From Thermosynechococcus sp. HN-54 (GTDB lineage Bacteria > Cyanobacteriota > Cyanobacteriia > Thermosynechococcales > Thermosynechococcaceae), in contig NZ_CP098039.1 of NCBI RefSeq assembly GCF_023650955.1, positions 744,001-808,000 on the forward strand: 64,000 bases of DNA, given 5' to 3'. The stretch's first letter is position 1. Every line of letters starts with the position of its first letter. The position numbers and the translations under genes are program-made. Shown here one piece after another: positions 55,298-64,000 of this stretch. The notes beneath the pieces are model-generated. The model made no database searches and had not been told where the DNA came from. It saw only the letters and a program-made list of their open reading frames with translations.

Positions 55298-56504
55298 TGT
55301 GATCGGCAACCACCCTAGGCTCAATGGGACCGACCAGCTCTGGCACAATTTCTCTATCGGCCCAGATATTGGGCCATGCCTTGTAACCGAGACCCTGTTT
55401 GACTAAGTCCCAATCCATCTCTGGCGATCGCCACAACTGCCAAAACCGTCGCCACCCCAATCCCTTGGCCACGAGTGCCCAAAATACCAATGCGGTCCAG
55501 TGGCGCCCGATCGCCGGCAAGCCCACCAGCAACCCGGCCAACCCATCCCAAGGATGTGCTCGCTGTACCCGCAGTTGTTGAGCCGGCAAGAGAACAATCA
55601 TCGGCACATTCAAAGCAGCTAGTTCAGCGGTATTCGCGCCAACGGTTGTCACACAGAGGGCAACCTGCCGCAACAGGGGATAGTTGGGTAACTGCTGCCA
55701 GAGATAGACCTTCGTACCCCTCGGCGTCTCTAGATAGGGTAGCCCTTCACCGGGTGGGATAAGTGTGGCGGTCGTGCCCTCAACATGCTTGAGTTCAGGA
55801 TTAAAGTGGGGATCGGCATAGCGGCTGAGGCTGCTGAGGGTGAGGGTGGGTGCTACTGGAATCACACAGTGAATTGGTGGATCGGCCGCTGCTAAATGGT
55901 CGGCGATCGCCAGCGAAAGGGGCACTCCTAGCTTGAGTTTATTGGGCTTGGAACCCACCATCAGCCCCACAAGAGGAGCATCTGAGGCAACGCCTAACTG
56001 CTGGCGCACATCAGGGAGAGCATCGAGGGCAAGGCTTTGGACATCGGTCATCAGATCGCCGACCACCGCCACCTTGGCTCTTGTTTTGCCCACGGGTAGA
56101 GAACGCCGTAGCCCAATGCCATCCACCCACCCTTGCCAGCGGGCTTGCCACTCACAGTAGAGCACACAGCGATAGCCTAACCGCTTGGCCAGCAGTACCG
56201 CAAAGAGTTGATCCCCTCCCAAGAAGACCACGACCCCTTGGGGAAACCAATCCCAATGACTACGGGTAGTTTTTGTGCGCACGAGGTGCCAAAACTCTGT
56301 GGCCGGCAGCACCCGATCCACCCCCGGATAGCGGCGAGCAATCTCCGCTTCCAGACCACTGGCATGGGGACAGGGGACAATGACCACTGAAAGCCGCAGC
56401 CCCTCTTTGACCTGTTGCCGCAGTGTTGTTACAAAGGGATAAACCCAAGTGGCCAGTTCACCGGGGCCATTGCTGACAACGAGGATCTCAAGGGGAGCTG
56501 TCAT
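55149..56504 (-). CDS. LpxB-related glycosyltransferase-like protein
   Basis: 451-residue protein distantly like lipid-A-disaccharide synthase. It opens EILVVSNGPGELATWVYP, with LLVGLPAIGRHWTALVFW, and the domain patterns (GDLMTDV; VGLMVGSKPNK; TTVGANTAELAALNVPMIVLLP) of an LpxB-type GT-B fold. Cyanobacterial members of this group exist without the rest of the Lpx pathway in this window, so I do not assign lipid A synthesis. The 3' end overlaps the AI-2E family gene by 149 bases; its conserved C terminus lies in that overlap. Confidence 0.82.
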   Translation of the reverse strand: MTAPLEILVVSNGPGELATWVYPFVTTLRQQVKEGLRLSVVIVPCPHASGLEAEIARRYPGVDRVLPATEFWHLVRTKTTRSHWDWFPQGVVVFLGGDQLFAVLLAKRLGYRCVLYCEWQARWQGWVDGIGLRRSLPVGKTRAKVAVVGDLMTDVQSLALDALPDVRQQLGVASDAPLVGLMVGSKPNKLKLGVPLSLAIADHLAAADPPIHCVIPVAPTLTLSSLSRYADPHFNPELKHVEGTTATLIPPGEGLPYLETPRGTKVYLWQQLPNYPLLRQVALCVTTVGANTAELAALNVPMIVLLPAQQLRVQRAHPWDGLAGLLVGLPAIGRHWTALVFWALVAKGLGWRRFWQLWRSPEMDWDLVKQGLGYKAWPNIWADREIVPELVGPIEPRVVADHITHLLTHPQELSQMRQALREQVGPVGAAAKLVQLTLEVAGWAANNPKCP

Positions 56505-56549
56505 GGGTTGTGTTCCCCTTGAATGCAGAATTGACTGCCGTCAGTCTCC

Positions 56550-57035
56550 CTAGGACATTTCCTGAATGATGTAGTCAAAGTAGGGAGCCGCCACTTCAGC
56601 ATCTTCAGTGCTCAGCAGTGCCAAGGAAGCCTCCTTGAGGCAACGAATCGCTTCTGCCATCCCCGCCATCGGCACACCAAGGGAGTTGTACATTTCGCGG
56701 ACACCAATAATGCCTGTGCGCTCAATCGGGTCTTTGTCACCGGCAAGGATGCCATAGGTAATTAGGCGCATATACCAGCCATAGTCCCGCAGACACAGGG
56801 CGCGCTGTTTCTGGCCGTAGGCGTTGCCCCCTGGAGAGATAAAGTCAGGCCGCTTCTGCCACAGTTGCTTGCTGGCTTGATCCACAATGCGTTTCTCATT
56901 TTCAGCCAGTGTCGTGGCAATGCGGAGGCGTTGCTCACCCGTTTGGAAAAAGTCACTAATCGTCTGGAGTTCGCCCGTGGTGGGGTAGCGCAATTCATCG
57001 TCCGCTTTAAGAAGAACCTGACTAATGACACTCAT
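56550..57035 (-). CDS. apcD: Allophycocyanin alpha-B subunit
   Basis: 161-residue phycobilisome core protein that acts as a terminal emitter, passing energy to photosystem I. Starts [20 protein letters not shown]; the bilin-binding Cys is in [18 protein letters not shown]; ends [10 protein letters not shown]. The ATG at 57033-57035 is taken because the sequence aligns with ApcD from there; the longer upstream frame is not protein-like. Divergent from serS. Confidence 0.96.
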   Translation of the reverse strand: MSVISQVLLKADDELRYPTTGELQTISDFFQTGEQRLRIATTLAENEKRIVDQASKQLWQKRPDFISPGGNAYGQKQRALCLRDYGWYMRLITYGILAGDKDPIERTGIIGVREMYNSLGVPMAGMAEAIRCLKEASLALLSTEDAEVAAPYFDYIIQEMS

Positions 57036-57321
57036 ATTGCTAACACCGCTTAATACATCCCTCATTTTAGAGGACGGCGACCCCTTGTTGACGCTAAGGA
57101 TATGAAAATCTCGATAGATAGCAGAGGATCCCCGATGGGATGTTCTACAGTGGAGCGCAAGGCCGCCTATTGGAACTGTTGAGATGCTCCTCTGACCGCA
57201 AGGGTTGGGCTTTAGACGCAGTTTTTTGGTCATGCTGCCCCCTAGAGTCAATCTCCCCCCTTGGTGTAGGATCAATGCGGTTTGCACTGGTTTCCGTCCA
57301 TCTGATAATTGATCGAAAACT

Positions 57322-58614
57322 GTGATTGATCTGAAGCAACTGCGAGAAAATCCCCAAGCCTTTGGCGATCGCCTGCGACGGCGCGGTGGTGACTTTGACC
57401 TTGAGCGCATTTTAGAGTTAGATGCGCAGCAGCGTCAGTTGGAACAACAGCGATCGCACCTCCAAGCCCGCAGTAACGAAATTGGTGCCCTCGTTGGCAA
57501 AAAGATCAAGTCCGGCGTTGCCCCGACGGATCCAGAAATTCAAGCCCTCAAGGCCGAGGCCAACGATCTCAAGCAAAAACTGAGTGATCTCGAACCCCAA
57601 GAACGGCAGATCAAAGAGGAACTGGAACGCCTGCTGCTAACGATTCCCAACCCTCCTAGTGAGACCACCCCGATTGGCCGCGATGAAACGGAAAACGTTG
57701 AGGTACGCCGCTGGGGCGACGAGTATAAGCCAACCCACCCTTGTCAGCCCCACTGGGAAATTGCCAGCCAATTGGGACTCTGGGATGTGGAGCGTTCAGT
57801 CAAGGTGGCTCAGAGTCGGTTTGTCACGCTACTGGGAATGGGGGCTGCCCTTGAGCGTGCCTTAATCCAATTCATGCTCGATACCCACCGTGAGCGGGGA
57901 TATGTCGAAGTCTTGCCGCCCTTGCTGGTCAATAGTGCCTCGCTAACCGGCACGGGTCAGTTACCCAAATTTGCTGAGGAAAGTTTTCGCTGTGCCGATG
58001 ATGATCTTTGGCTGATTCCGACAGCAGAAGTACCCGTCACCAATCTCTATCGCGATGAAATTTTAGCCGCCGATCAACTGCCCATTTACCACTGTGCCTA
58101 CACCCCCTGTTTTCGCCGTGAAGCGGGGAGTTATGGCAAAGATACACGCGGCCTGATTCGCCTGCATCAATTCAACAAGGTGGAGTTAGTGAAATTTGTT
58201 CACCCGGACACCTCTGCCGCTGAGCATGAAGCCCTTGTGGCCGATGCCGAGTTCATTCTCCAAGCCCTGAAGCTGCCCTATCGCGTGATTGAACTGTGTA
58301 CGGGGGATTTGGGGTTTGGTGCCATGAAGTGCTACGACCTAGAGGTGTGGCTTCCCGCTGCGGGTTGTTACCGCGAAATTTCCAGTTGCTCGAACTTTGG
58401 CGATTTTCAAGCGCGGCGTGCCAAGATTCGCTTCAAAGGAGCTAAGCAAAAGGGAACCCAGTTTGTCCACACCCTCAATGGCTCTGGCCTAGCCGTTGGA
58501 CGAACCATGGCGGCTATTCTCGAAAACTACCAACAACCCGATGGCACGGTGCGGGTACCAGAGGTGTTGCAACCCTACCTCAAGTGTAGCCATATTGGCG
58601 GAGCTAGATCGTGA
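57322..58614 (+). CDS. serS: Seryl-tRNA synthetase
   Basis: 430-residue class II aminoacyl-tRNA synthetase. GTG start at 57322 ([18 protein letters not shown]). The N-terminal coiled coil that binds tRNA is at about 20-110; class II motif 2 [21 protein letters not shown] and motif 3 [16 protein letters not shown] are intact. Its TGA stop overlaps the murF GTG start by four bases. Confidence 0.97.
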   Translation: MIDLKQLRENPQAFGDRLRRRGGDFDLERILELDAQQRQLEQQRSHLQARSNEIGALVGKKIKSGVAPTDPEIQALKAEANDLKQKLSDLEPQERQIKEELERLLLTIPNPPSETTPIGRDETENVEVRRWGDEYKPTHPCQPHWEIASQLGLWDVERSVKVAQSRFVTLLGMGAALERALIQFMLDTHRERGYVEVLPPLLVNSASLTGTGQLPKFAEESFRCADDDLWLIPTAEVPVTNLYRDEILAADQLPIYHCAYTPCFRREAGSYGKDTRGLIRLHQFNKVELVKFVHPDTSAAEHEALVADAEFILQALKLPYRVIELCTGDLGFGAMKCYDLEVWLPAAGCYREISSCSNFGDFQARRAKIRFKGAKQKGTQFVHTLNGSGLAVGRTMAAILENYQQPDGTVRVPEVLQPYLKCSHIGGARS

Positions 58615-59951
58615 ACACCACCCTAGGGGCGATCGCCCGTGCCTTGGGGGTAGAAGTCTCGGCGTCTCATCTGCCAGTGACGGGCATTTGCACTGACTCT
58701 CGCCAAATTACCCCCGGCAATGTCTTTCTGGCGCTGCGAGGAGAAACGTTTGATGGTCATCAATTTGTGGATCAAGCGGCAGCAGCGGGGGCGATCGCCC
58801 TCATTGTCGAGGCACCTGTCCCTTCCCCCCTTCCCCAACTTCAGGTGCCCAATACGCTAACTGCCTATCAACGCTTGGGGCAGTGGTGGCGGCAGCAATG
58901 TCCAGCCAACGTCATTGCCGTTACTGGCTCGGTGGGCAAAACCACCACCAAGGAAATGATTGCCGCTGTCCTTAGTCACTATGGCGCCGTCCTCAAAACC
59001 GAGGCCAACTTTAACAACGAGATTGGTGTGCCCAAAACGCTGCTGCAACTGGAACCGCACCACCAATTTGCCGTGATTGAAATGGGAATGCGTGCTCGCG
59101 GTGAAATTGCTCTTTTGAGCCAGATCGCTCAACCGGATGTTGCTGTGATTACCAATGTTGGTACCGCCCATATTGGTCGCCTTGGTTCGCGCGAAGCCAT
59201 TGCCCAAGCCAAGTGTGAACTTCTTGCTGAAATGCCCTCAGGGGGAGCCGCAGTGCTCAATGCCGATAGCCCCCTCCTCTTGTCCACCGCAGCGCAGGTC
59301 TGGTCAGGGCACACGATCACCTATGGCCTTGAGGGGGGCACCCTACGGGGAATCTATCAACCGCCCCAAACCCTCCACGTGGATGAACGCACCTACACCG
59401 TTCCCCTTGCGGGGGCACACCATGCCCTCAACTTTTTGGCAGCCCTTGGGGTGCTGCAAGCCCTTGGCCTAGAGAGCGATCGCCTGCCCTCCCAGTTGAC
59501 GCTAGAACTGCCCAGTGGTCGTGGTGGTCGCTATCGCCTCGAGCCGGATATTCTGCTGCTGGATGAAACGTACAATGCGGGATTGGAATCGATGGTGGCC
59601 GCCTTGCACCTGTTGCGATCGCTCCCCGGTCGGCGGCATTTAGCGGTTCTAGGTCCGATGCGGGAACTGGGAGACTTTTCGATTGCTTTCCATGAGCAGG
59701 TGGGGGCAACGGTTGCTCAGTTGGAGCTTGATGCTCTATTGATTCTTGATCGGGGGGTGGAAGGGGCAGCCCTTGCGCGGGGAGCGGGGCGCGTTCCCAC
59801 TCAGCAATTTGCCTCCCATGAAGAATTGGTGGACTATTTGTTGAGGGAGTTAAAAGCGGGCGATCGCCTCCTCTTTAAGGCCTCCCATGCCGTCGCCCTT
59901 GATCGGGTCGTGACTGACCTGCGGCAGCGCTGGGAAAAAATTTGCCCTTAG
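58611..59951 (+). CDS. murF: UDP-N-acetylmuramoyl-tripeptide--D-alanyl-D-alanine ligase
   Basis: 446-residue cytoplasmic Mur ligase that adds D-Ala-D-Ala to the muropeptide precursor. N-terminal MurF-specific domain with [20 protein letters not shown], central ATP-binding motif [12 protein letters not shown], then [11 protein letters not shown] and the Mur motif with DETYNAG. The start codon is GTG at 58611, overlapping serS by four bases (GTGA). The length is normal. Confidence 0.96.
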   Translation: MNTTLGAIARALGVEVSASHLPVTGICTDSRQITPGNVFLALRGETFDGHQFVDQAAAAGAIALIVEAPVPSPLPQLQVPNTLTAYQRLGQWWRQQCPANVIAVTGSVGKTTTKEMIAAVLSHYGAVLKTEANFNNEIGVPKTLLQLEPHHQFAVIEMGMRARGEIALLSQIAQPDVAVITNVGTAHIGRLGSREAIAQAKCELLAEMPSGGAAVLNADSPLLLSTAAQVWSGHTITYGLEGGTLRGIYQPPQTLHVDERTYTVPLAGAHHALNFLAALGVLQALGLESDRLPSQLTLELPSGRGGRYRLEPDILLLDETYNAGLESMVAALHLLRSLPGRRHLAVLGPMRELGDFSIAFHEQVGATVAQLELDALLILDRGVEGAALARGAGRVPTQQFASHEELVDYLLRELKAGDRLLFKASHAVALDRVVTDLRQRWEKICP

Positions 59952-59964
59952 AGGCTGGCAAGGC

Positions 59965-59993
59965 TTGTCAAGGATAGTCAACTACGCTACGAT
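59965..59993 (+). promoter_or_regulatory. Candidate promoter of tRNA-Asn
   Basis: TTGTCA at 59965-59970 and TACGAT at 59988-59993 are separated by 17 bases. The tRNA 5' end is at 60010, in agreement with a start near 60000. Confidence 0.45.
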
Positions 59994-60009
59994 GAAAAAT
60001 CGTCAATGT

Positions 60010-60081
60010 TCCTCAGTAGCTCAGTGGTAGAGCGGTCGGCTGTTAACCGATTGGTCGCTGGTTCGAATCCGGCCTGAGGAG
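60010..60081 (+). tRNA. tRNA-Asn (GTT)
   Basis: 72-nucleotide cloverleaf: acceptor TCCTCAG/CTGAGGA, D arm with GCTCAGTGGTAGAGC, anticodon loop CTGTTAA (anticodon GTT), T arm with GGTTCGAATCC. Discriminator base G, as expected for Asn; CCA is not encoded. Confidence 0.95.
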
Positions 60082-60082
60082 T

Positions 60083-60712
60083 TCAATAACTGGAGCCACG
60101 ATAGCGACGACGACGCTGTCCTTCCTCATCCCCTTTGGGCGCTGGCGCAGTGTCGGCAACGGTGCTAATCCCACGGTATTGGGTAGGGGGTGCAGGTGTA
60201 GATGGTGGAGCAGATGGAGGGGCTGGGGGGGGTGTTGGTGTGGCTGCGGCTGGTGTGGGTGCTGTTAAGCGACTGAGGCTCTCCATCAGGGCATCCTGCT
60301 GAATTGGTAGGGCATCGAGAATCTCCAGCACCCGAGTCAAATGGGAAACGGCGGTAGCAATCAAACTCGACTCTTGAATCCCCGGTAAGAGATCTACAGC
60401 CCCCATCCGCAAAGCCCAACGCCGTTCCGCTGCACTAATTTGGCGATCCTGACCAGCAGTAATCACCACAGGTATCCCCGGAAAGCGGGACTGAGCCACC
60501 TGACAAAAGCGGTAGGGATTGGTTACCGTCATGCCCATATCCAACAGGAGCAATTGGGGCAAGGCTAAACCAGCCGTTTCCATGCCCTCTAGCACAGCAA
60601 GAATGTCAGCATCAAGGTTTTCCCAAATCACAGTGATGTTTTGACTGCTGAGGATGTGATGCCAAATTTCCCCCTGCCGTTGGAGGGCTTGTGTCATGAG
60701 TATCGTTGTCAT
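60083..60712 (-). CDS. Degenerate receiver-domain (CheY-like) protein
   Basis: 209-residue protein with a receiver-like N-terminal domain (about 1-125): the phosphoacceptor position is LLLDMGM and the Thr is in VVITAGQ. The N-terminal acidic pair is missing and the conserved Lys (usually KP) is replaced in AVDLLPG, so phosphotransfer signalling is doubtful. A Pro/Ala/Thr-rich linker (PTPAAATPTPPPAPP) leads to two short YRG motifs, QYRGIS and RYRGSSY, at the C terminus. Its stop codon is one base from the tRNA-Asn 3' end. Confidence 0.75.
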   Translation of the reverse strand: MTTILMTQALQRQGEIWHHILSSQNITVIWENLDADILAVLEGMETAGLALPQLLLLDMGMTVTNPYRFCQVAQSRFPGIPVVITAGQDRQISAAERRWALRMGAVDLLPGIQESSLIATAVSHLTRVLEILDALPIQQDALMESLSRLTAPTPAAATPTPPPAPPSAPPSTPAPPTQYRGISTVADTAPAPKGDEEGQRRRRYRGSSY

Positions 60713-60830
60713 AAATGCCTAAATCCTTCGACGGTTGCGAGGGCGATCGCGATGTTAAAAAGACTTAACACTACAATGACAGGTTGGCGATCGCAGAGAT
60801 GTTCACAGAGAACAGTCGCGCCAACTCCCC

Positions 60831-61739
60831 CTAGGGAACTGCTACCATTTCCAATAATTCTGCCACACAGGCACGCCCTGAACGGCCAGCCGTTGTAATC
60901 AACCGATGAGCCAACACGTGGGGAGCTAACTGCTTGACATCATCGGGCAGAACATAGTCACGCCCTTGGAGAAAGGCTAGAGCCTGAGCCGTGCGCTGGA
61001 GCATGACGGTACCGCGAGGACTCACTCCCAAGGTAATGCGATCGCTCTCACGGCTGGCGCGCACCAAAGCAAGCATATATTTTTGCAGGACTGAATCTAC
61101 CCGCACCTGTAGCACCTGTTGCCGCAACTGTTGGATCTCCGCCAAGCTCAGGCAGGGTTCCAGTTGATTGACATCTAGCCCCCCCTGTACCCGTTGCAGC
61201 ATTTGCAGCTCTTCTTCCTCCGTGGGGTAGCCCAAACTAAAACAGAGGGCAAAGCGATCCAACTGGGCTTCTGGCAGCGGAAACGTGCCTTGGTATTCTA
61301 CGGGGTTCTGGGTGGCAATGACAAAAAAGGGCTGAGGGAGAGGATACGTGACACCATCAATCGTGACTTGGTACTCCTCCATTACTTCTAGCAGTGCTGA
61401 TTGGGTACGCGGTGTGGCGCGGTTAATCTCATCCGCCAGCAGGATATTGCAGAAGACAGGACCGGGGCGAAACTCAAATTCTGCCGTTTTGGGATTCCAG
61501 ATATTGGTGCCCGATAAATCCGTTGGCAGTAGATCGGGTGTGGCTTGGATACGCTGAAAGGTGCCCGCCAGCGATCGCGCCAAGGCCTTGGCCAAGAGCG
61601 TTTTCCCCACCCCCGGCACATCCTCTAGCAAGACGTGTCCCCCGGCTAACAAGCCCACCAACATCAACTCAATGGCGGCGTCTTTGCCCACCATCACCTG
61701 TCCTAGGTTATCAACCAGTCGCTGTAGGGGTTCACGCAT
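60831..61739 (-). CDS. MoxR-type AAA+ ATPase
   Basis: 302-residue AAA+ ATPase of the MoxR group. Walker A is EDVPGVGKTLLAKALA, Walker B ILLADEINRATPRTQ, sensor I FFVIATQNPVEYQG, with the Arg finger region LPEAQLDRFA. MoxR proteins act as chaperones for enzyme or complex maturation, often with DUF58 and DUF4129/DUF4350 partners; those two are at 19243-20990. The start overlaps the end of ribF by eight bases. Confidence 0.9.
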   Translation of the reverse strand: MREPLQRLVDNLGQVMVGKDAAIELMLVGLLAGGHVLLEDVPGVGKTLLAKALARSLAGTFQRIQATPDLLPTDLSGTNIWNPKTAEFEFRPGPVFCNILLADEINRATPRTQSALLEVMEEYQVTIDGVTYPLPQPFFVIATQNPVEYQGTFPLPEAQLDRFALCFSLGYPTEEEELQMLQRVQGGLDVNQLEPCLSLAEIQQLRQQVLQVRVDSVLQKYMLALVRASRESDRITLGVSPRGTVMLQRTAQALAFLQGRDYVLPDDVKQLAPHVLAHRLITTAGRSGRACVAELLEMVAVP

Positions 61740-62679
61740 AGGAGACCACTCGTTTTAGAAGATCAGCCGCTACTTGACAATCAGCGCCAATTTGCGCTTG
61801 GAGGGCAGCCAAGCTGGGAAACCGTACCTCTGGGCGAATAAAGGCCTCTAAATGAAGCGTGATCTCTTGATTGTAGAGGTTCCCCTGCCAGTTCAACAGA
61901 TGCACTTCTGTCCTGACCTGCCGACCCGTCACTGTCGGTCGCACGCCGATATTCACTACCCCCAACTGCTCGCTGGTGAAGGCTGCCCCCGTAACGCGGC
62001 AGGCATAGACGCCGTAGCGAGGCAATAATTTGTCCGGAGGGAGAGCTAAATTGGCGGTGGGAAATCCCAACTGACGCCCCAACCGTTCCCCTTGAGTGAC
62101 AGTGCCTGTCAAGCTATAGGAGCGTCCCAACAGCTCCCGTGCCAAGGCGACATCTCCCTCGGCGAGGGCTGCACGTATTGCTGAGCTACTCACGCGATCG
62201 CTCCCCCGACAATAGGGGGGCACAATATGCACCGGAATGCCAAAGGCCGCACAAAGGGTGCGCAAGTCCTCCGCTGTCCCCGATCGCCCCCGACCAAAAC
62301 CAAAATTAAAGCCAACACTCAATACCTTGGCCTGCAACTGCTGTACCAAAATCTGCTCCACAAACTCTAAAGGCGAGAGTTGGGCAAAGGCATGGGTAAA
62401 GGGCAGCACAATCACCTGCTCTATCCCATACTGGTTCAAAAGGACACGTTTTTCAGCCTCTGGGGTGAGGAGGAGGCGCTCTTCGCCCGTAAAAAATGCC
62501 TGCGGATGCGGCGAAAACGTAATCACTGAACGGTAACAGTCGGGAGGGGCTGCCGCAACGAGGGTACGGATAACCTCTTGATGCCCTCGATGGACACCGT
62601 CAAAATTGCCAAGGGCGATCGCCGTAGGAGTTTGCAAGGGTAGGCCGCTGTTAAATTGACACAGGAAACATTTTGACAC
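61732..62679 (-). CDS. ribF: Bifunctional riboflavin kinase / FMN adenylyltransferase
   Basis: 315-residue enzyme making FMN and FAD. N-terminal nucleotidyltransferase domain with ALGNFDGVHRGHQEVI and SSSAIRAALAEGDVALA; C-terminal kinase domain with GERLGRQLGFPTANL and the RPTV/GNLYNQEI parts. Start is GTG at 62677-62679. Cotranscribed with the MoxR gene (8-base overlap). Confidence 0.95.
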   Translation of the reverse strand: MSKCFLCQFNSGLPLQTPTAIALGNFDGVHRGHQEVIRTLVAAAPPDCYRSVITFSPHPQAFFTGEERLLLTPEAEKRVLLNQYGIEQVIVLPFTHAFAQLSPLEFVEQILVQQLQAKVLSVGFNFGFGRGRSGTAEDLRTLCAAFGIPVHIVPPYCRGSDRVSSSAIRAALAEGDVALARELLGRSYSLTGTVTQGERLGRQLGFPTANLALPPDKLLPRYGVYACRVTGAAFTSEQLGVVNIGVRPTVTGRQVRTEVHLLNWQGNLYNQEITLHLEAFIRPEVRFPSLAALQAQIGADCQVAADLLKRVVSYA

Positions 62680-63018
62680 ATCTCACCCAAGCACAACACT
62701 CCGGAAAACATTGTATTGATATTTTCTATCAGACCCATAGAAGAAATTCTCTTGAATCCCCTCAGAAGCCTGTGCTACGTTGAGTAGCAATTTATCTGTT
62801 TTTGCCTAATCTGAGCGTTTGCAGCTTAGAGCGGAGGAACCAACGAAGAGGGGCGCGTTCTCAACCGAGAAGGGATACCACTGAATCCTAGCCCGGCAGC
62901 TAACTTCGTCGGCATTCAGTTGGAGACTGACTGTTTTTTACAACTGCTCAGTGTTCCAGTTGTTCGGTGTTGTAGGGTTGACCGAATCTCATCCTCTTAG
63001 CCATTTTTAGGAAGCTCA
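62680..63018. other. Divergent intergenic region holding a riboswitch
   Basis: About 340 bases between ribF and the transporter. The left part (62680-62815) should hold both promoters; the right part holds the c-di-AMP riboswitch candidate. I see no protein-coding frame of quality. Confidence 0.5.
62820..62932 (+). ncRNA. Probable c-di-AMP riboswitch (ydaO/yuaA type)
   Basis: The leader of the downstream transporter gene contains GCGGAGGAACCAACGAAGAG, then GGGGCG, a GTTCTCAACCGAGAA hairpin, CTGAATCCTAGCCCGGCAGC and TAACTTCGTCGGCATTC. The order and spacing match the conserved blocks of the ydaO/yuaA riboswitch class (GGGGAACC; GAATCC; AGCCCG-CAGCTAAC-CGT-GGC). It lies about 90 bases before the ATG of an ion transporter, consistent with c-di-AMP control of ion homeostasis. 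It was recognised by eye; no covariance model was run. Confidence 0.75.
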
Positions 63019-64000
63019 ATGCTGATTGAACACTGGCACGCATTTGCTGCTGGCACCATTTTCCTAGGCGTGATCCTGCTGATCATGACCGAGTGGATCA
63101 ACATCACGATTGCGGCCTTTTTGGGCGCGATTCTCCTTGTTTTTCTCAACATCATGACCCTTGGGGAGGCCATTAGCTACATCGGCCGCAGTCATGGCAC
63201 CCTCGCGCTCTTTTTCGGTGTCATGGTCTTGGTGCGTGCCTTTGAACCGACAAAGATATTCGAGTATCTAGCGACCCAAATGGTGATCCTCGCCCGCGGT
63301 CAGGGAAAACGCTTACTGTTGGGGATCGTTGCACTGACAACCCCTATCTGTGCCGTTCTCCCCAATGCCACGACCGTGATGCTCCTTGCACCTCTCTTAC
63401 CGCCTATGGCAGCGGAAGTCGGCGTGGATTTTGTGCCCCTAATTATCTTGATGGTGATTGTCTCCAATAGCGCCGGGTTACTCACCCTCGTGGGCGATCC
63501 GGCAACCTACATTGTCGGGGATGCTATCAATATCAGTTTTACGGATTATCTGCTGCGTTTAAGTTTAGCGGGGGTGCTGGCGATCGCCGTCATTGTCTTT
63601 TGTCTGCCGGTTCTTTTTCGTCGCATTTGGCGCAAAGAACTCAACTCCCTCGATCACTTACCTCACCCGCAAATCAATCATCCCCGCACCCTAGCGGTGG
63701 GCTGTGTGATCATCGTTTTTGTTTTAACGTTTTTTGTGATTGGCGATGGCATGGTCGTCAAAGTGGCCCCCCCTGCTGTTGCTCTCATGGGCGCTGCCCT
63801 TGCACTCCTTTTGTCCCATCAGAGCAAAATTGATACGGTCACCCATATTCTGCGGGATGTGGACTGGGCCACCCTGATCTTTTTTATGAGCATTTTTGTG
63901 CTTATTGGCGGGCTTGAGAAAACCGGCATCATTGGTGAACTCTCTCACCTCCTCGCCATTCTCATTGGCCAAAATATCTTCTTTGGCTCACTCCTGCTCC
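63019..64000 (+). CDS. ArsB/NhaD-type ion transporter (3' end beyond window)
   Basis: At least 327 residues of a membrane protein with about ten helices (MLIEHWHAFAAGTIFLGVIL). The segments PICAVLPNATTVMLLAPLLP and SNSAGLLTLVGDPATYIVG are the two half-repeat signatures of the ArsB/NhaD (SLC13-like) superfamily. The substrate could be Na+/H+ exchange or an anion. GGAAGCTCA lies before the ATG, and a c-di-AMP riboswitch candidate precedes it. The frame is open to the window end. Confidence 0.85.
   Translation, partial: MLIEHWHAFAAGTIFLGVILLIMTEWINITIAAFLGAILLVFLNIMTLGEAISYIGRSHGTLALFFGVMVLVRAFEPTKIFEYLATQMVILARGQGKRLLLGIVALTTPICAVLPNATTVMLLAPLLPPMAAEVGVDFVPLIILMVIVSNSAGLLTLVGDPATYIVGDAINISFTDYLLRLSLAGVLAIAVIVFCLPVLFRRIWRKELNSLDHLPHPQINHPRTLAVGCVIIVFVLTFFVIGDGMVVKVAPPAVALMGAALALLLSHQSKIDTVTHILRDVDWATLIFFMSIFVLIGGLEKTGIIGELSHLLAILIGQNIFFGSLLL

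Noticed and set aside
57036-57410. N-terminal extension of the apcD frame
   Set aside because: The upstream 125 codons are Arg/Ser-rich, overlap serS on the opposite strand, and have no similarity to phycobiliproteins.

Overview
The window is cyanobacterial chromosome, most likely from a thermophilic unicellular Thermosynechococcus-type organism. The evidence is form I RuBisCO (rbcL), photosystem II genes (psbB-psbT and psbEFLJ), chlorophyll synthesis genes (chlI, chlG), the phycobilisome core gene apcD, the PSI assembly factor ycf3, ferredoxin-thioredoxin reductase (ftrV), and the HIP1 octamer GCGATCGC scattered throughout. The species-level assignment is an inference from gene content and protein style; no database was searched.

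Layout. 1-9 kb: rbcL start, the GTPase ylqF/rbgA followed 3 bp later by a stand-alone CARF-HEPN (Csm6-like) protein, chlI, an RRM protein, cbiT-rsmI, cofG, and ftrV with a small membrane protein. 9-27 kb: CHAD protein, sodB, a phosphohexomutase, a GPH-type sugar symporter, folP, an MntP-like exporter, an ARPP-1-like gene broken by an in-frame TGA, ycf3-gatC, a universal stress protein, a DUF4129-DUF4350 pair, ferredoxin, psbB-psbT, a two-domain phosphoglycerate-mutase-like protein, a dihydroorotase-like protein with lost metal ligands, and fumC.

27.5-40.1 kb is an accessory island read entirely on the minus strand: SNF2 helicase with DUF3883, a degenerate antitoxin copy, a truncated MNT nucleotidyltransferase, an antitoxin and MazF/PemK toxin, a DUF1156 (COG1743) DNA methyltransferase, a Uma2 nuclease, and a Swt1-HEPN/DUF499 (COG1483) ATPase. 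These families are typical of multigene anti-phage systems. The island is invaded by at least 13 copies of a GC-rich palindromic repeat (core CCCTCACCCC...CCTCTCCC...GGGAGAGGGG), many placed in frame inside coding regions. One insertion is a 582-bp in-frame cassette encoding a DUF559 endonuclease-like domain between inverted copies of the repeat, inside the methyltransferase. The ATPase gene carries an in-frame TAG and the methyltransferase a late frameshift, so the system looks recently inactivated, unless these are assembly errors.

40-64 kb: a CDF transporter, hisH, an FHA-PrsW membrane protease, tRNA-Ala(GGC), rluD-chlG, a CHASE2-Ser/Thr kinase with a long TQ-rich linker, psbEFLJ, an orphan ABC permease, prs, purH, a metallophosphoesterase, an AI-2E family transporter whose tail overlaps an LpxB-like gene by 149 bp, apcD, serS-murF, tRNA-Asn(GTT), a degenerate receiver protein, ribF-moxR, and a probable c-di-AMP (ydaO-type) riboswitch in front of an ArsB/NhaD-type transporter that runs off the end.
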